NCBI RefSeq assembly: GCF_025527015.1
Contig: NZ_JAODIM010000032.1
Coordinates: 31,049-95,048, forward strand
Direction: 5' to 3'
Length of the DNA: 64,000 nt
Source: Winslowiella arboricola
GTDB lineage: Bacteria > Pseudomonadota > Gammaproteobacteria > Enterobacterales > Enterobacteriaceae
Shown in pieces: positions 35,740-46,462 of this stretch; positions within the stretch are counted from its first letter, which is position 1; the number at the start of each line of letters is the position of its first letter. The position numbers and the translations under genes were made by a program. Under the pieces are notes generated by a model. The model ran no database searches and was not told the DNA's origin. It saw nothing but the letters and a program-made list of their open reading frames with translations.

Positions 35740-36210
35740 TTACAGTTCAGCGACCAGTTTATCTACGATGTCGCTATTAGCAGCTTCATCCACGGAACGT
35801 TCAATGATCTTCTCGGCGCCGGCAATTGCCAGCATCGCGACTTGCTTACGCAACTCTTCACGTGCACGTTTAGTCTCTGCGTCAATTTCCGCCTGAGCCT
35901 GGGTGACGATCTTGTTACGTTCCTGCTCAGCCTCAGCTTTCGCTTCGTCCAGGATTTGAGCACGGCGTTTGTTAGCCTGTTCAATAATTACCTGGGCTTC
36001 ATCTTTCGCTTTTTTCAGCTGGTCGGTCGCATTAGCCTGCGCAAGATCCAGATCTTTTTTGGCACGTTCAGCGGAAGCAAGGCCTTCAGCAATTTCTTTC
36101 TGGCGCTTTTCGATGGCAGCCATAATCGGCGGCCATACGTACTTCATGCAGAACAGGACAAACAGGACGAACGCGATAGCCTGGCCGAGGATTGTTGCGT
36201 TAAGGTTCAC
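35740..36210 (-). CDS. atpF: ATP synthase b subunit
   Basis: 156 residues: one N-terminal membrane helix ([28 protein letters not shown]) and a long charged coiled coil rich in Ala, Lys and Glu. It forms the dimeric peripheral stalk linking Fo to delta. Length equals E. coli AtpF. Confidence 0.97.
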   Translation of the reverse strand: MNLNATILGQAIAFVLFVLFCMKYVWPPIMAAIEKRQKEIAEGLASAERAKKDLDLAQANATDQLKKAKDEAQVIIEQANKRRAQILDEAKAEAEQERNKIVTQAQAEIDAETKRAREELRKQVAMLAIAGAEKIIERSVDEAANSDIVDKLVAEL

Positions 36211-36277
36211 AGCACAATGCCTCTTGTTAAGTTAACTTAATCTGCCGTTATCTAAAGACAGCGGCAGAGTCCGTTCA

Positions 36278-36580
<303 letters not shown>

Positions 36581-36608
36581 TTATAACGCAGTAGTGTTGA
36601 GAAAAAAA

Positions 36609-37816
<1,208 letters not shown>

Positions 37817-38528
37817 GACGCTAAATTCTCCTGCCCCGTTCGGGGTATGTCGCGTGTCGTATAAAACTGCCTTTACTCATTTGAGTCAAGCAGCAAAAAA
37901 CGAGCAAATTATACGGGGCACACCTACGATTTCAATGGATAAGTAGCGAAAAGGTGAACAATTATTTAAATTTCTTTCTGACAGCCTGTTTTTCAAAAGC
38001 GCAAAGAACAGTAAACCGAAGTAAATTTGCTGCAATAGCAACGAAACCTCGCTCATAAAGCGTGCTATGGATCACAAATCAGTAATACAATGGCGAAATA
38101 TTATACGCTTTTTTTGCAGTTATTATAGAAAAAATAATAACTAAATCCATATACAACAGTCAGATACGTTACTTTAATTTAAAAACGCCCATTATCGTTG
38201 ATAAAAACCTTATATTGACATCGTCAGCAAACTTTCAATTTCTATAATCCCCGGACTAACGCCACTCATTTATCGGGATATATTTTCCGGAGTGATTATC
38301 GTTTCACTTAAACAAACTGAGAGAAGTGATAATCTTGATAATGAAATGTGAATTTAACGTTAAATGTAACGGATGATGACGAATAATTTCCATCTGCTGA
38401 TTTAACCTGAATGAAACAGATTGGGTCAGAAAAAATGCCGGTGGAAAATGCACGAATGGCTAATTTCCACGCAGCTTAACACCTAACTCAAATGGCTGCA
38501 GCAGGTTATATCCTGACTTATTCAGGGG
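37817..38528. other. Long AT-rich gap between rsmG and atpI
   Basis: 712 bases without a convincing gene; clearly more AT-rich than its surroundings. The atp operon promoter must lie near its left end, but I could not fix one -35/-10 pair. Weak inverted repeats are present: GATTAT...ATAATC with inner CACTT/AAGTG (about 38294-38335) and GTGGAAA/TTTCCAC (38441-38470). A TTGACA (38215-38220) and a TATAAT (38243-38248) on the plus strand are 22 bases apart, too far for a normal promoter. Confidence 0.6.
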
Positions 38529-39146
38529 TTAATCCGCCTGAATAATCACCAGATGACGTTCACCCTCAAGCTGAGGAACCACCAGACGCACGCTTTTACT
38601 GACGCTAAAACCCGCCGGTAAAGCCGCAATTTCGTCCTCTGGCAACACCCCTTTTAGCGCATAAAAGGCACCATTGTTCGCCGGTAAATGGTGACACCAG
38701 CTCAGCATATCGTTCAGCGAGGCGAAAGCACGGCTGATGACGCCATCGAACGGCGGATCTGACGGGAAATCTTCCACCCGGCTCTGTACCGGAGTGATAT
38801 TTTCCAGCTTCAGCTCATGCTGTACCTGACGCAGAAAACGCACACGCTTGCCGAGGCTATCCAGCAGCGTGAAATGGGCATCAGGACGCACAATCGCCAG
38901 CGGGATGCCAGGTAATCCAGGTCCGGTGCCGACATCGATAAAACGGCTGCCCTGCAGGTGTGGCTCCACCACAATACTGTCGAGAATATGGCGCACCAGC
39001 ATCTGCTCCGGGTCACGCACGGAAGTCAGATTATAGGCTTTATTCCACTTATGCAGCATTTCAACATAACCCACCAGCTGGTGCTTTTGCTGATCGGACA
39101 GGGAAATGTTAGCGGCGTTTAGCAGAGCGGAGAGTTTGTTGATCAC
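38529..39146 (-). CDS. rsmG: 16S rRNA (guanine-N7-)-methyltransferase
   Basis: 205 residues from a GTG at 39146 ([16 protein letters not shown]), which aligns with E. coli RsmG (MLNKLSLLLKDAGISL) and has GGA 8 bases upstream. A second GTG at 39179 would add 11 residues but touches a palindromic repeat and has no ribosome-binding site. It methylates G527 of 16S rRNA with SAM; the SAM-binding motif is [17 protein letters not shown]. It follows mnmG in the same direction. Confidence 0.95.
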   Translation of the reverse strand: MINKLSALLNAANISLSDQQKHQLVGYVEMLHKWNKAYNLTSVRDPEQMLVRHILDSIVVEPHLQGSRFIDVGTGPGLPGIPLAIVRPDAHFTLLDSLGKRVRFLRQVQHELKLENITPVQSRVEDFPSDPPFDGVISRAFASLNDMLSWCHHLPANNGAFYALKGVLPEDEIAALPAGFSVSKSVRLVVPQLEGERHLVIIQAD

Positions 39147-39177
39147 AGCAAGTTCCGTCAATAGGTGTGGTGATGTC

Positions 39178-39239
39178 ACGGGCGGCGATAACGCCGCCCC
39201 TACATGAATCAGCCGTAGGGGAGCCGTTATCGGCTCCCG
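39178..39239. repeat. Type 1 plus type 2 palindromic repeat between mnmG and rsmG
   Basis: A reversed type 1 dyad GGGCGGCG-ATAA-CGCCGCCC (39180-39199) and a forward type 2 dyad GGGAGCCG-TTAT-CGGCTCCC (39219-39238) face each other through CCCCTAC and GTAGGGG heads. They occupy most of the 107-base gap. Confidence 0.85.
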
Positions 39240-39253
39240 TTGGTATTCTGGTG

Positions 39254-41143
39254 TCAGGCGCTTTTACGTAACAGACCTTGTTTCTTCAGCCAGATAAGCA
39301 GAATTGAGATAGCGGCTGGAGTAATCCCCGAGATACGCGAAGCCTGACCGATGGAGCCAGGTTTATGATCGTTCAGCTTGGCGATCACTTCGTTCGACAG
39401 GCCACTCACCTGCTGATAATCCAGCGTGGCGGGCAGCAGGGTATTTTCATTCCGCAGCTGGCGTTCAATCTCTTCCTGCTGACGGGCGATATACCCTTCG
39501 TACTTCACCTGGATCTCAACCTGCCCGGCAGCCTGCACATCGCTTAATGACGGGGCAAACAGATCCAGCGTCATCAGTTTTTCGTAGGTCATCTCCGGGC
39601 GACGCAGCAGATCTTCACCGCTGGCCTCTTTGGTCAGCGCAGCGCTGAGTACGCCATTGATTTTTTCAACGCTGGCGGACTTCGGATGCACCCAGATATC
39701 ACGCAGACGCTGGCGCTCTTTCTCGATGCTCTCCAGCTTCTCGCTGTAACGCGCCCAGCGGGCATCATCCACCAGCCCCAGCTCGCGGCCGGTTTCGGTC
39801 AGACGCAGATCGGCATTATCTTCACGCAGCATCAGACGATATTCAGCGCGGGAAGTGAACATGCGGTACGGTTCTTTGGTACCGAGGGTGCAAAGATCGT
39901 CAACCAGCACGCCAAGGTAAGCCTGATCGCGACGTGGCGCCCAGCTCTCTTTGTCGGCAGAGAGACGACCGGCATTCAGACCGGCCAGCAAACCTTGGGC
40001 CGCGGCTTCTTCGTAGCCGGTGGTGCCGTTGATCTGGCCGGCAAAGAACAAGCCATTGATATATTTGCTTTCCAGCGTCGGTTTCAGATCGCGTGGATCA
40101 AAGAAATCATACTCGATCGCATAGCCCGGACGCACAATACGCGCATTTTCCATCCCCTGCATCGAGCGGACAATCTGCATCTGCACATCAAATGGCAGGC
40201 TGGTTGAAATACCGTTCGGGTAGATTTCATTGCTGGTTAAGCCTTCCGGCTCGAGGAAAATCTGGTGTGCGTTACGATCGGCAAAACGCATCACTTTGTC
40301 TTCGATCGACGGGCAGTAACGTGGGCCAATACCTTCGATCACGCCGGCGTACATCGGGCTGCGATCGAGGTTATTACGGATCACGTCATGGGTTTTTTCG
40401 TTGGTCGAGGTGATGTAGCAAGGCACCTGTTGCGGATGCTGTGACACACTGCCCATAAACGAGAATACCGGCATTGGCGTATCGCCATGCTGTGGCGCCA
40501 GCACGCTGAAATCGATGGTACGGGCATCGATACGCGGTGGCGTACCGGTTTTCAGACGACTGACGCGCAGTGGTAACTCACGCAACCGACGTGCCAGCGG
40601 AATGGATGGCGGATCGCCAGCACGGCCACCGCTGTAGTTATCCAGCCCGATATGAATTTTTCCGTCGAGGAAAGTGCCAACCGTCAGCACCACCGCTTTA
40701 GCGCGGAATTTCAGTCCCATCTGGGTTACAGCACCAACAACGCGATCGTTCTCGACAATCAGATCTTCAACCGCCTGCTGAAAGATCATCAGGTTCGGCT
40801 GGTTCTCCAGCGCCGTACGTACCGCCTGCCGATAGAGTACGCGGTCAGCCTGAGCACGCGTCGCTCGCACGGCAGGACCTTTGCTGGCGTTTAGTATCCT
40901 AAACTGGATACCTGCCTGGTCGATGGCATGGGCCATCAGCCCGCCAAGTGCATCCACTTCCTTCACCAGATGTCCCTTGCCGATACCCCCGACCGCCGGG
41001 TTACAGGACATCTGTCCCAGAGTATCAATGTTGTGGGTTAACAACAGGGTTTGTTGACCCATTCGGGCAGCAGCCATCGCGGCTTCTGTTCCCGCATGAC
41101 CACCACCGATAACGATGACGTCAAAAGGATCTGGATAGAACAT
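39254..41143 (-). CDS. mnmG: tRNA uridine-5-carboxymethylaminomethyl modification enzyme MnmG
   Basis: 629 residues, E. coli length. FAD-binding partner of MnmE: Rossmann motif [44 protein letters not shown], the two catalytic-region cysteines (one in MSCNPAVGG), and C-terminal [34 protein letters not shown] that binds MnmE. It lies directly left of oriC with the reading direction away from the origin. Confidence 0.98.
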   Translation of the reverse strand: MFYPDPFDVIVIGGGHAGTEAAMAAARMGQQTLLLTHNIDTLGQMSCNPAVGGIGKGHLVKEVDALGGLMAHAIDQAGIQFRILNASKGPAVRATRAQADRVLYRQAVRTALENQPNLMIFQQAVEDLIVENDRVVGAVTQMGLKFRAKAVVLTVGTFLDGKIHIGLDNYSGGRAGDPPSIPLARRLRELPLRVSRLKTGTPPRIDARTIDFSVLAPQHGDTPMPVFSFMGSVSQHPQQVPCYITSTNEKTHDVIRNNLDRSPMYAGVIEGIGPRYCPSIEDKVMRFADRNAHQIFLEPEGLTSNEIYPNGISTSLPFDVQMQIVRSMQGMENARIVRPGYAIEYDFFDPRDLKPTLESKYINGLFFAGQINGTTGYEEAAAQGLLAGLNAGRLSADKESWAPRRDQAYLGVLVDDLCTLGTKEPYRMFTSRAEYRLMLREDNADLRLTETGRELGLVDDARWARYSEKLESIEKERQRLRDIWVHPKSASVEKINGVLSAALTKEASGEDLLRRPEMTYEKLMTLDLFAPSLSDVQAAGQVEIQVKYEGYIARQQEEIERQLRNENTLLPATLDYQQVSGLSNEVIAKLNDHKPGSIGQASRISGITPAAISILLIWLKKQGLLRKSA

Positions 41144-41229
41144 GGTACTGCACCTCGCGATTGGACGTTCAGGGAGATTTCCCTGGGGCGTGGATTCTAC
41201 TCAACTTTAGACGATGGCGAAAGCGCCGG

Positions 41230-41504
41230 GATCGTCAGGTATTAAAAAGAAAGATCTTTTTTATTTAAGGATCTCTTTATTAGATCTCTTATTAGGATCG
41301 TCGATCTCTGTGGATAAGCCTCTTTTGATCAAGGTGATCAAGCGATTAGTGAGGATCGAATGCTGTGAATGATCGGTGATCCTGATCCGTATAAGCTGGG
41401 ATCAAAATGGCTACTTATACACAGGGTCAAGGAATGAACAACCTTGTTCTTGGGATAACAACCGGTTGTTAGGGGGTCAGTACAGTAGTTATCCACAAAC
41501 GATC
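41230..41504. other. oriC: Chromosomal replication origin oriC
   Basis: Between mnmG and mioC, as in E. coli. DnaA boxes: R1 TGTGGATAA (41309-41317), R2 TTATACACA (41415-41423), R3-like TTGGGATAA (41450-41458), R4 TTATCCACA (41489-41497). The unwinding element has three AT-rich 13-mer-type repeats starting with GATC at 41253, 41270 (GATCTCTTTATTA) and 41283 (GATCTCTTATTAG). Thirteen GATC sites occur between 41230 and 41403, with others at 41501, 41542 and 41588, giving the expected SeqA/Dam control. TGTGAATGATCGGTGATCCT matches the E. coli origin core. Confidence 0.97.
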
Positions 41505-41604
41505 GTAGTTAAATTGCACAAAACAAGTGAAAAAAACTGCAGATCTGACAAAAAAAAGCATCCGGATAAAGAAAAAGAGGCGCCGCAGATCCTCTTTCTG
41601 GCGA

Positions 41605-42045
41605 TTAAATCAGCGCTTTCCAGCTTTCGACCCATTCCCCTGCCGGATCTTCCGGGATCTCATGTTGCAGCACGTCGATCTCAAGACGGTCACCAATACG
41701 TTTGCCACCACAGGCGGTTAACAGGGTATCCATCTTCTCTATTGCACCACAGAACAGATCGTATTCGCGGTTGCCAATGCCCACTGCACCATAACGTACT
41801 GCGGAAAGATCGGGTTGCTGCTCTTCAATCTCATCAAACAGCGGTTGCAGATTCTCTGGTAACTCGCCCGCACCATGGGTTGAGGTCACTAACAGCCAGA
41901 TCCCCTGCAGGGGCAGTTCCTGCAACTCCGGGCCATGCAGAGTCTCGGTTGTGAAGCCGGCATCTTCAAGCTTTTCGGCCAGATGTTCAGCAACATACTC
42001 TGCGCTGCCTAAGGTGCTGCCACTAATTAAGGTAATGTCGGCCAT
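41605..42045 (-). CDS. mioC: Flavodoxin-like protein MioC
   Basis: 146 residues (E. coli 147). Single flavodoxin domain with the FMN phosphate loop ISGSTLGSAEYVAE and VTSTHGAGELPENLQP. Its transcription runs into oriC and in E. coli can affect initiation. E. coli MioC is linked to biotin synthase electron transfer in vitro. The coding end overlaps the right flank of the origin. Confidence 0.95.
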   Translation of the reverse strand: MADITLISGSTLGSAEYVAEHLAEKLEDAGFTTETLHGPELQELPLQGIWLLVTSTHGAGELPENLQPLFDEIEEQQPDLSAVRYGAVGIGNREYDLFCGAIEKMDTLLTACGGKRIGDRLEIDVLQHEIPEDPAGEWVESWKALI

Positions 42046-42074
42046 GATGAGATCTCTGAGCTACAAAGGGGGGC

Positions 42075-42180
42075 ATTGTACTCTGTGATTAAGATGGGAT
42101 CTACCTGTGGAAAAGCAGGGGTATTCGGCATGCAGTTGTGCGGCGCCAGTTACGCCGCCGCGGAAGGATCCGGTGGATAA
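42075..42180 (-). promoter_or_regulatory. mioC promoter region with DnaA-box-like sites
   Basis: On the minus strand TACAAT (42075-42080) is followed by a GC-rich GCCCCCC discriminator, as in stringently controlled promoters. DnaA-box-like 9-mers TTTTCCACA (42106-42114) and TTATCCACC (42172-42180) lie upstream. A clear -35 was not found. E. coli mioC is likewise repressed by DnaA and ppGpp. Confidence 0.55.
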
Positions 42181-42193
42181 GGTTATCTACCGG

Positions 42194-42655
42194 TCAGGGC
42201 TTAATGGTGCGCATAATCGGGTTTTGCAGTGAGATCAGGGTTTCGGTGGACTGGATCTCATCGATGGTCTGAATCTTGTTGATCAACACCTGTTGCAGAG
42301 CATCGATCGATCGACACATCACCTTAATAAAGATGCTGTAATGGCCAGTGGTGTAATAAGCTTCAACCACTTCATCAAGGCTTTCCAGCCGCGCCAGCGC
42401 CGAAGGGTAATCTTTAGCGCTTTTCAAAATAATGCCGATAAAACAGCAGACGTCATAGCCGAGGTGTTTAGGATCAATCTCCACCCGCGTTCCTTTAATA
42501 ATGCCCGCCTGCTTCATCTTCTCGACCCGTACATGAATCGTGCCCGGGCTGACGTTAAACACCTTAGCCAGCTCGGCATAGGCGGTACGTGCGTTATCCA
42601 TCAACGCATTCAGAATGCCGCGGTCAAGATTATCGATTTGCAGATTGTCCGCCAC
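42194..42655 (-). CDS. asnC: Lrp/AsnC-family regulator AsnC
   Basis: 153 residues (E. coli 152). N-terminal helix-turn-helix (AELAKVFNVSPGTIHVRVEKMKQAG) and C-terminal RAM effector domain (YDVCCFIGI, YYTTGHYSIFIKVMC). In E. coli it activates the divergent asnA gene for asparagine synthetase in response to asparagine. Here asnA is absent; the next gene upstream is ovoA, facing the same way and ended by a terminator. Its regulatory target in this organism is therefore unclear. Confidence 0.93.
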   Translation of the reverse strand: MADNLQIDNLDRGILNALMDNARTAYAELAKVFNVSPGTIHVRVEKMKQAGIIKGTRVEIDPKHLGYDVCCFIGIILKSAKDYPSALARLESLDEVVEAYYTTGHYSIFIKVMCRSIDALQQVLINKIQTIDEIQSTETLISLQNPIMRTIKP

Positions 42656-42746
42656 TGTTTACTCCGGTGAGGGTTAAAGAATAGAGATAACTAAACCTAA
42701 CCGATTATCGGCCATCAGTAACCGGTTATTGTCACAACTGACGGGA

Positions 42747-42776
42747 AAAGGCTCACAGCCCGGGCAGGCTGTGAGC
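42747..42776 (-). terminator. ovoA terminator
   Basis: Ten-base perfect arms GCTCACAGCC and GGCTGTGAGC around CGGGCA, followed on the minus strand by CCTTTTCCC. It begins 7 bases after the ovoA stop and separates ovoA from asnC. Confidence 0.85.
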
Positions 42777-42782
42777 AGGAGG

Positions 42783-44927
42783 TTAGCGTTTATGCCACAG
42801 GGTTAACTGTGCAACGGTGTGCTGATATTTACGCGCGGTTTCACGAATAACAAAAGGCACATCCTGCGGCGCGGCGATCTCTTCAAAATCGGCAGCCAGC
42901 AGGCGTTGCAGCGCCTGATAAGTGGTCAGCGCTTCACCGTTTTCACGGATACCGCCCAGCCAGTTCTCCTTCGGCGTAAACTCCTCCAGCCAGGTGTAAG
43001 GCGACGACAGCATTAATACCCCACCAGCGCTCAGCATAGTAGTGATGTCCTGCAGGAAACGCTTTGGCTGACGCAGACGGTCGATCAGATTGGATGCCAG
43101 CACCAGATCGTAGCGATCGGGCTGTGCTTTCAGGTTACAGGCATCGCCCTGCACAAACTGAATACGCGCCGCCTGCTGCGGACCGAGATCGAAATCTTTC
43201 AGCCGCACCTGGCGATACTCCACCAGTTCGCCCTCTTCCTGGGTGACATAGCGGAAATCTTCGCCGCTGGTCAGTTGCAGCGCCACGTCGATAAAGCGCG
43301 CCGAGTAGTCCATTCCCACCACCTGATCGAAATGGCGCGCCAGTTCGAAGCTGGCGCGACCGGTGGCGCAGCCGATATCCAGCGCGCGGCCACGTTTCTC
43401 GCTGACGCGACAGGCTATCTCCACCAGCGCTTTGGCGTAGTTGGCGACGCCAAAATATTCCGGCCCGTACTGGAAGTCGAGATACTGCGACACCATGCTG
43501 TCGGTTTCATACGGATTCAGCGTCATGGATTCCTGATGGCTGGAGACCACATAGCGGAAACCGGCATGCTGGAAGAAGTGGCGGCGGAACGCATAGCGGG
43601 AGGATTTTAGCGCTTCATTGCCGGTGGAAATCCAGCTGCCGCCTTTGATAATCGCATGCTTGCCATCAAAGGTCGGGGTAGAGAAGTCGTCATACAGCGG
43701 ATGGACCTTAAAGCCTTCCAGGCCATTAATCGGCGTGGTCGTCCACTGCCAGACATTACCGACCAGATCAAAGAACTCACCCTGAGCAAAGCGATCCACC
43801 GGACAGGAGGAGGCCCACCAGGCGAGATTGATATTGCCCGGCGCCTGTTGCCAGTCTGGCTGGTCGCCTGCCAGCTGCTCGCGCAGTAAATACCACTCCG
43901 ACTCGCTCGGTAACTGAATCGATTTGCCGGTGGCATCAGCTTTCCAGCGGCAGAAGGCGGCGGCTTCCAGCTGATTGACTTCTGCTGGCCAGTCCCATGG
44001 CATCGCCACCTCTTCGGCCAGCAGACGCAGTTTTAGCTGATCGGGTTGCGTAATATCGCCGACCCAAAAGGTTGGCTTATCGGCAGCGGAGAATTCCCGC
44101 CAGCCCCAGCCTTCGTCATCCCACCACTGCTGCTGCTGGTAGCCGCCCGCGCTGACAAACTCAAAAAATTCCGCATTGCTGACCAGCATCTGGCTGGCTT
44201 TAAACGCTTTGACGTCGCTGTGCAGCGTACCGTATTCGTTATCCCAGCCGTAGGTGTCATCAGTTTTACCCTGCGTCACACGACCTGCGGCGACGGACAG
44301 CAGCTTGTTAGCCGGAACCTGCTGGCGGTTATGGCGTGCCTGCTGACAGGCTGGCCAGTGCGGTTGCGGTTTGACCCATTCCAGTGGTAACTGACGCATC
44401 AGCACGCTTGAGGTTTCCAGATGGATGCGTTCATGCTCAATACCCATCAGGATCACCCATGCCGGGCTGTTCCAGTCAATTGGCAGACTGAGCGGCATGG
44501 TTTGAATAAATTCGCTGACGATGGTTTTCACTTTGCCGCGATAGTCACGCAGTTCCTCAACCGCAGGCCACTGATAGTGGCTGGTATCGAGATCATCCCA
44601 GCTCATTTCATCGACGCCGATGGCCATCATCGCTTCAATAGCGGGATCGACGCGCTGATGAAGATGCTGACCCGCCATCAGCTTATTAACATAAAAGGTG
44701 GCGGTATGACCAAAGTAAAAGATAAGCGGATGACGTAAGGAGATCGCCTTGGTAAACCAGGCGCGCTGATCGGCCAGGCAGTCGAACAGATCTTCGTACA
44801 ACTCCCAGGTCTGGGTGAAGTAGCTGAGGAGCTGCTGGCGCTTCTGCTCAACGTTGTTGCCGCTTAAAAGCAGGGTGCGGGTTGGTGCAGGTAAACCTGC
44901 AATGCTGCTGTTATCTTGCTGCGTCAC
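42783..44927 (-). CDS. ovoA: 5-histidylcysteine sulfoxide synthase / ovothiol methyltransferase OvoA
   Basis: 714 residues from a GTG at 44927, which has GGGAG 6-7 bases upstream; an in-frame TTG at 44948 has none. Three domains: an N-terminal DinB-like domain with the iron ligands His74 (FGHTATFY), His165 and His169 (EHERIHLE); an FGE-sulfatase-like domain to about 465 (GNVWQW, KGGSWISTGNEALKSSRYAFRRHF); and a C-terminal SAM methyltransferase with LDIGCATGR at about 516-524. OvoA joins cysteine to the imidazole of histidine with oxygen, and the fused domain N-methylates the thiol-histidine product. An OvoB-type sulfoxide lyase would be needed and is not in the window. It occupies the asnA position next to asnC. 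Confidence 0.9.
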   Translation of the reverse strand: MTQQDNSSIAGLPAPTRTLLLSGNNVEQKRQQLLSYFTQTWELYEDLFDCLADQRAWFTKAISLRHPLIFYFGHTATFYVNKLMAGQHLHQRVDPAIEAMMAIGVDEMSWDDLDTSHYQWPAVEELRDYRGKVKTIVSEFIQTMPLSLPIDWNSPAWVILMGIEHERIHLETSSVLMRQLPLEWVKPQPHWPACQQARHNRQQVPANKLLSVAAGRVTQGKTDDTYGWDNEYGTLHSDVKAFKASQMLVSNAEFFEFVSAGGYQQQQWWDDEGWGWREFSAADKPTFWVGDITQPDQLKLRLLAEEVAMPWDWPAEVNQLEAAAFCRWKADATGKSIQLPSESEWYLLREQLAGDQPDWQQAPGNINLAWWASSCPVDRFAQGEFFDLVGNVWQWTTTPINGLEGFKVHPLYDDFSTPTFDGKHAIIKGGSWISTGNEALKSSRYAFRRHFFQHAGFRYVVSSHQESMTLNPYETDSMVSQYLDFQYGPEYFGVANYAKALVEIACRVSEKRGRALDIGCATGRASFELARHFDQVVGMDYSARFIDVALQLTSGEDFRYVTQEEGELVEYRQVRLKDFDLGPQQAARIQFVQGDACNLKAQPDRYDLVLASNLIDRLRQPKRFLQDITTMLSAGGVLMLSSPYTWLEEFTPKENWLGGIRENGEALTTYQALQRLLAADFEEIAAPQDVPFVIRETARKYQHTVAQLTLWHKR

Positions 44928-45001
44928 GTCGTGCTCCCGGGTGGCCAAAGGGTTCAGGGATAATTTATGACTATAGCAAATAAGCTTTGCAGAATGATGT
45001 C

Positions 45002-46462
45002 TTAACGTTTCCAGCGGCGCAGCAGCCGGCTTTTCAGTCCGGTATCAAAACGCCAGATATGATCGAAAATACGCAGAATGCCCGGTTTGCCATGAGCCGA
45101 CATCGCCACCGCATGAAAACGCTGCTGTTGCTGCTGCTGGCGTTGCTTTACGGTTTTTATCAGCGCTTCAGGCAGGCGCTGGGCAATAAAATCAGAAACC
45201 ACCACCGCATCTGCTTCCTGCCAGACCGGACCTTCCATCCGTCGCACCACCGCCTCCATACAGGCGGCCAGATCGGTGCCGCCGCGAAAACGCTGGCTTA
45301 AAAAGCGGATCGCCTCGGCAATACCGTCGTCGGCGGTCAGCTCATAGCCCACCACATCGTGAGCAAACAGCATAATGTAACAGCGGCGTTTATCCGCCAG
45401 CGCCACTTTCAGCAATGCCAGACAGAACGCTTTGGCGCAGCGTTCGTTAAAACCGCCCATTGAACCGGAAGTATCGACACAGACAATAAACGGCCCGCGC
45501 GGTGCATCCTCATGCTGCTGGTGGCTGACCGGACGCTGGCTGATTTTTTCGTGCCAGGCATCGCCCTGCAGGCGATAGGTCAGCAGACGCTTCTCCACCA
45601 GCCGCCGGTAAAACTCAATCTCCAGTTCGCTGATCCCCAGCGTCGCCAGCTCGGGCGGCAGCAGACGCAGGATATCGTCGCTCTGATGCAGGCCACTGAC
45701 CTCTTCCGGCACATTATCGGGTTCACGCACCAGCTGGTGGAAAGCCTCCAATGGCGCGTCCTGCGACGGCACTGATTTCGCTTCGCGACTGCGGCCCAGC
45801 TGTTCCGCCAGTTTCAGCAACTCCGGCTGTTGAGCGAGAAAATCGCCGTACTGCACAATCAGTTTATAGTCGCCGTACTGTAATTTGCTGGCGCTCATAT
45901 CCCATAAACGTCCGGCTGCTGCTTCATCATTATCGGTGAGGATTGGCGCCAGCTGGCCGCTAATCGCCAGCCGCTGTTGCAGTTCTGCCAGCAGTTTTTC
46001 GCGCTCCTGCTCCAGCAGTTGCTGATTAAGCGTCAGGGTTTGCAGCGTCAGGTTTAAGCGCCAGCGTTGCAGAAATAGCGTGTGCTGCGCCTGGCTAAGA
46101 TTATCGACATCGGCATGAGCAATCAGCCCACTGGCCTGTTCGACAAACGGTGACTGTAACGCGGTAAGCTCGGTCAGTAGCGGCGTGAGCTGACGGGAAA
46201 AGGTGGTGGTACTGATGGTCTGGTATTGCTGAAACAGCGCAAACTCTTTCGCCAGTACTTCAGGGACCGGCGTAGTTTTCAGATTTTCGAGGATCTCCGC
46301 CTTCCAGCGTGGCAGATCGCGCAGCAGCGCTTTTTTCATGCCGGGAAACTTTTCGAAAAACAGCGCCAGCTGTGGCGACGCCAGCAGCACCAGAATCAGC
46401 TCTTCAATCAGTTCACCTTCACCGATCGAGAGCAGGGTGCTGAGCGTCTCCAGCGAAATCAT
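45002..46462 (-). CDS. viaA: VWA-domain protein ViaA
   Basis: 486 residues (E. coli 483). Helical N-terminal part and a C-terminal von Willebrand A domain with the MIDAS motif DTSGSMGG. It is the partner of the MoxR-type ATPase RavA; in E. coli the pair acts on respiratory Fe-S complexes and affects aminoglycoside sensitivity. Its start overlaps the ravA stop by 4 bases. Confidence 0.95.
   Translation of the reverse strand: MISLETLSTLLSIGEGELIEELILVLLASPQLALFFEKFPGMKKALLRDLPRWKAEILENLKTTPVPEVLAKEFALFQQYQTISTTTFSRQLTPLLTELTALQSPFVEQASGLIAHADVDNLSQAQHTLFLQRWRLNLTLQTLTLNQQLLEQEREKLLAELQQRLAISGQLAPILTDNDEAAAGRLWDMSASKLQYGDYKLIVQYGDFLAQQPELLKLAEQLGRSREAKSVPSQDAPLEAFHQLVREPDNVPEEVSGLHQSDDILRLLPPELATLGISELEIEFYRRLVEKRLLTYRLQGDAWHEKISQRPVSHQQHEDAPRGPFIVCVDTSGSMGGFNERCAKAFCLALLKVALADKRRCYIMLFAHDVVGYELTADDGIAEAIRFLSQRFRGGTDLAACMEAVVRRMEGPVWQEADAVVVSDFIAQRLPEALIKTVKQRQQQQQQRFHAVAMSAHGKPGILRIFDHIWRFDTGLKSRLLRRWKR

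Noticed and set aside
38215..38248. TTGACA and TATAAT as a promoter in the rsmG-atpI gap
   Set aside because: The hexamers are 22 bases apart, beyond the 16-18 usual for a sigma70 promoter, and no gene follows on that strand.
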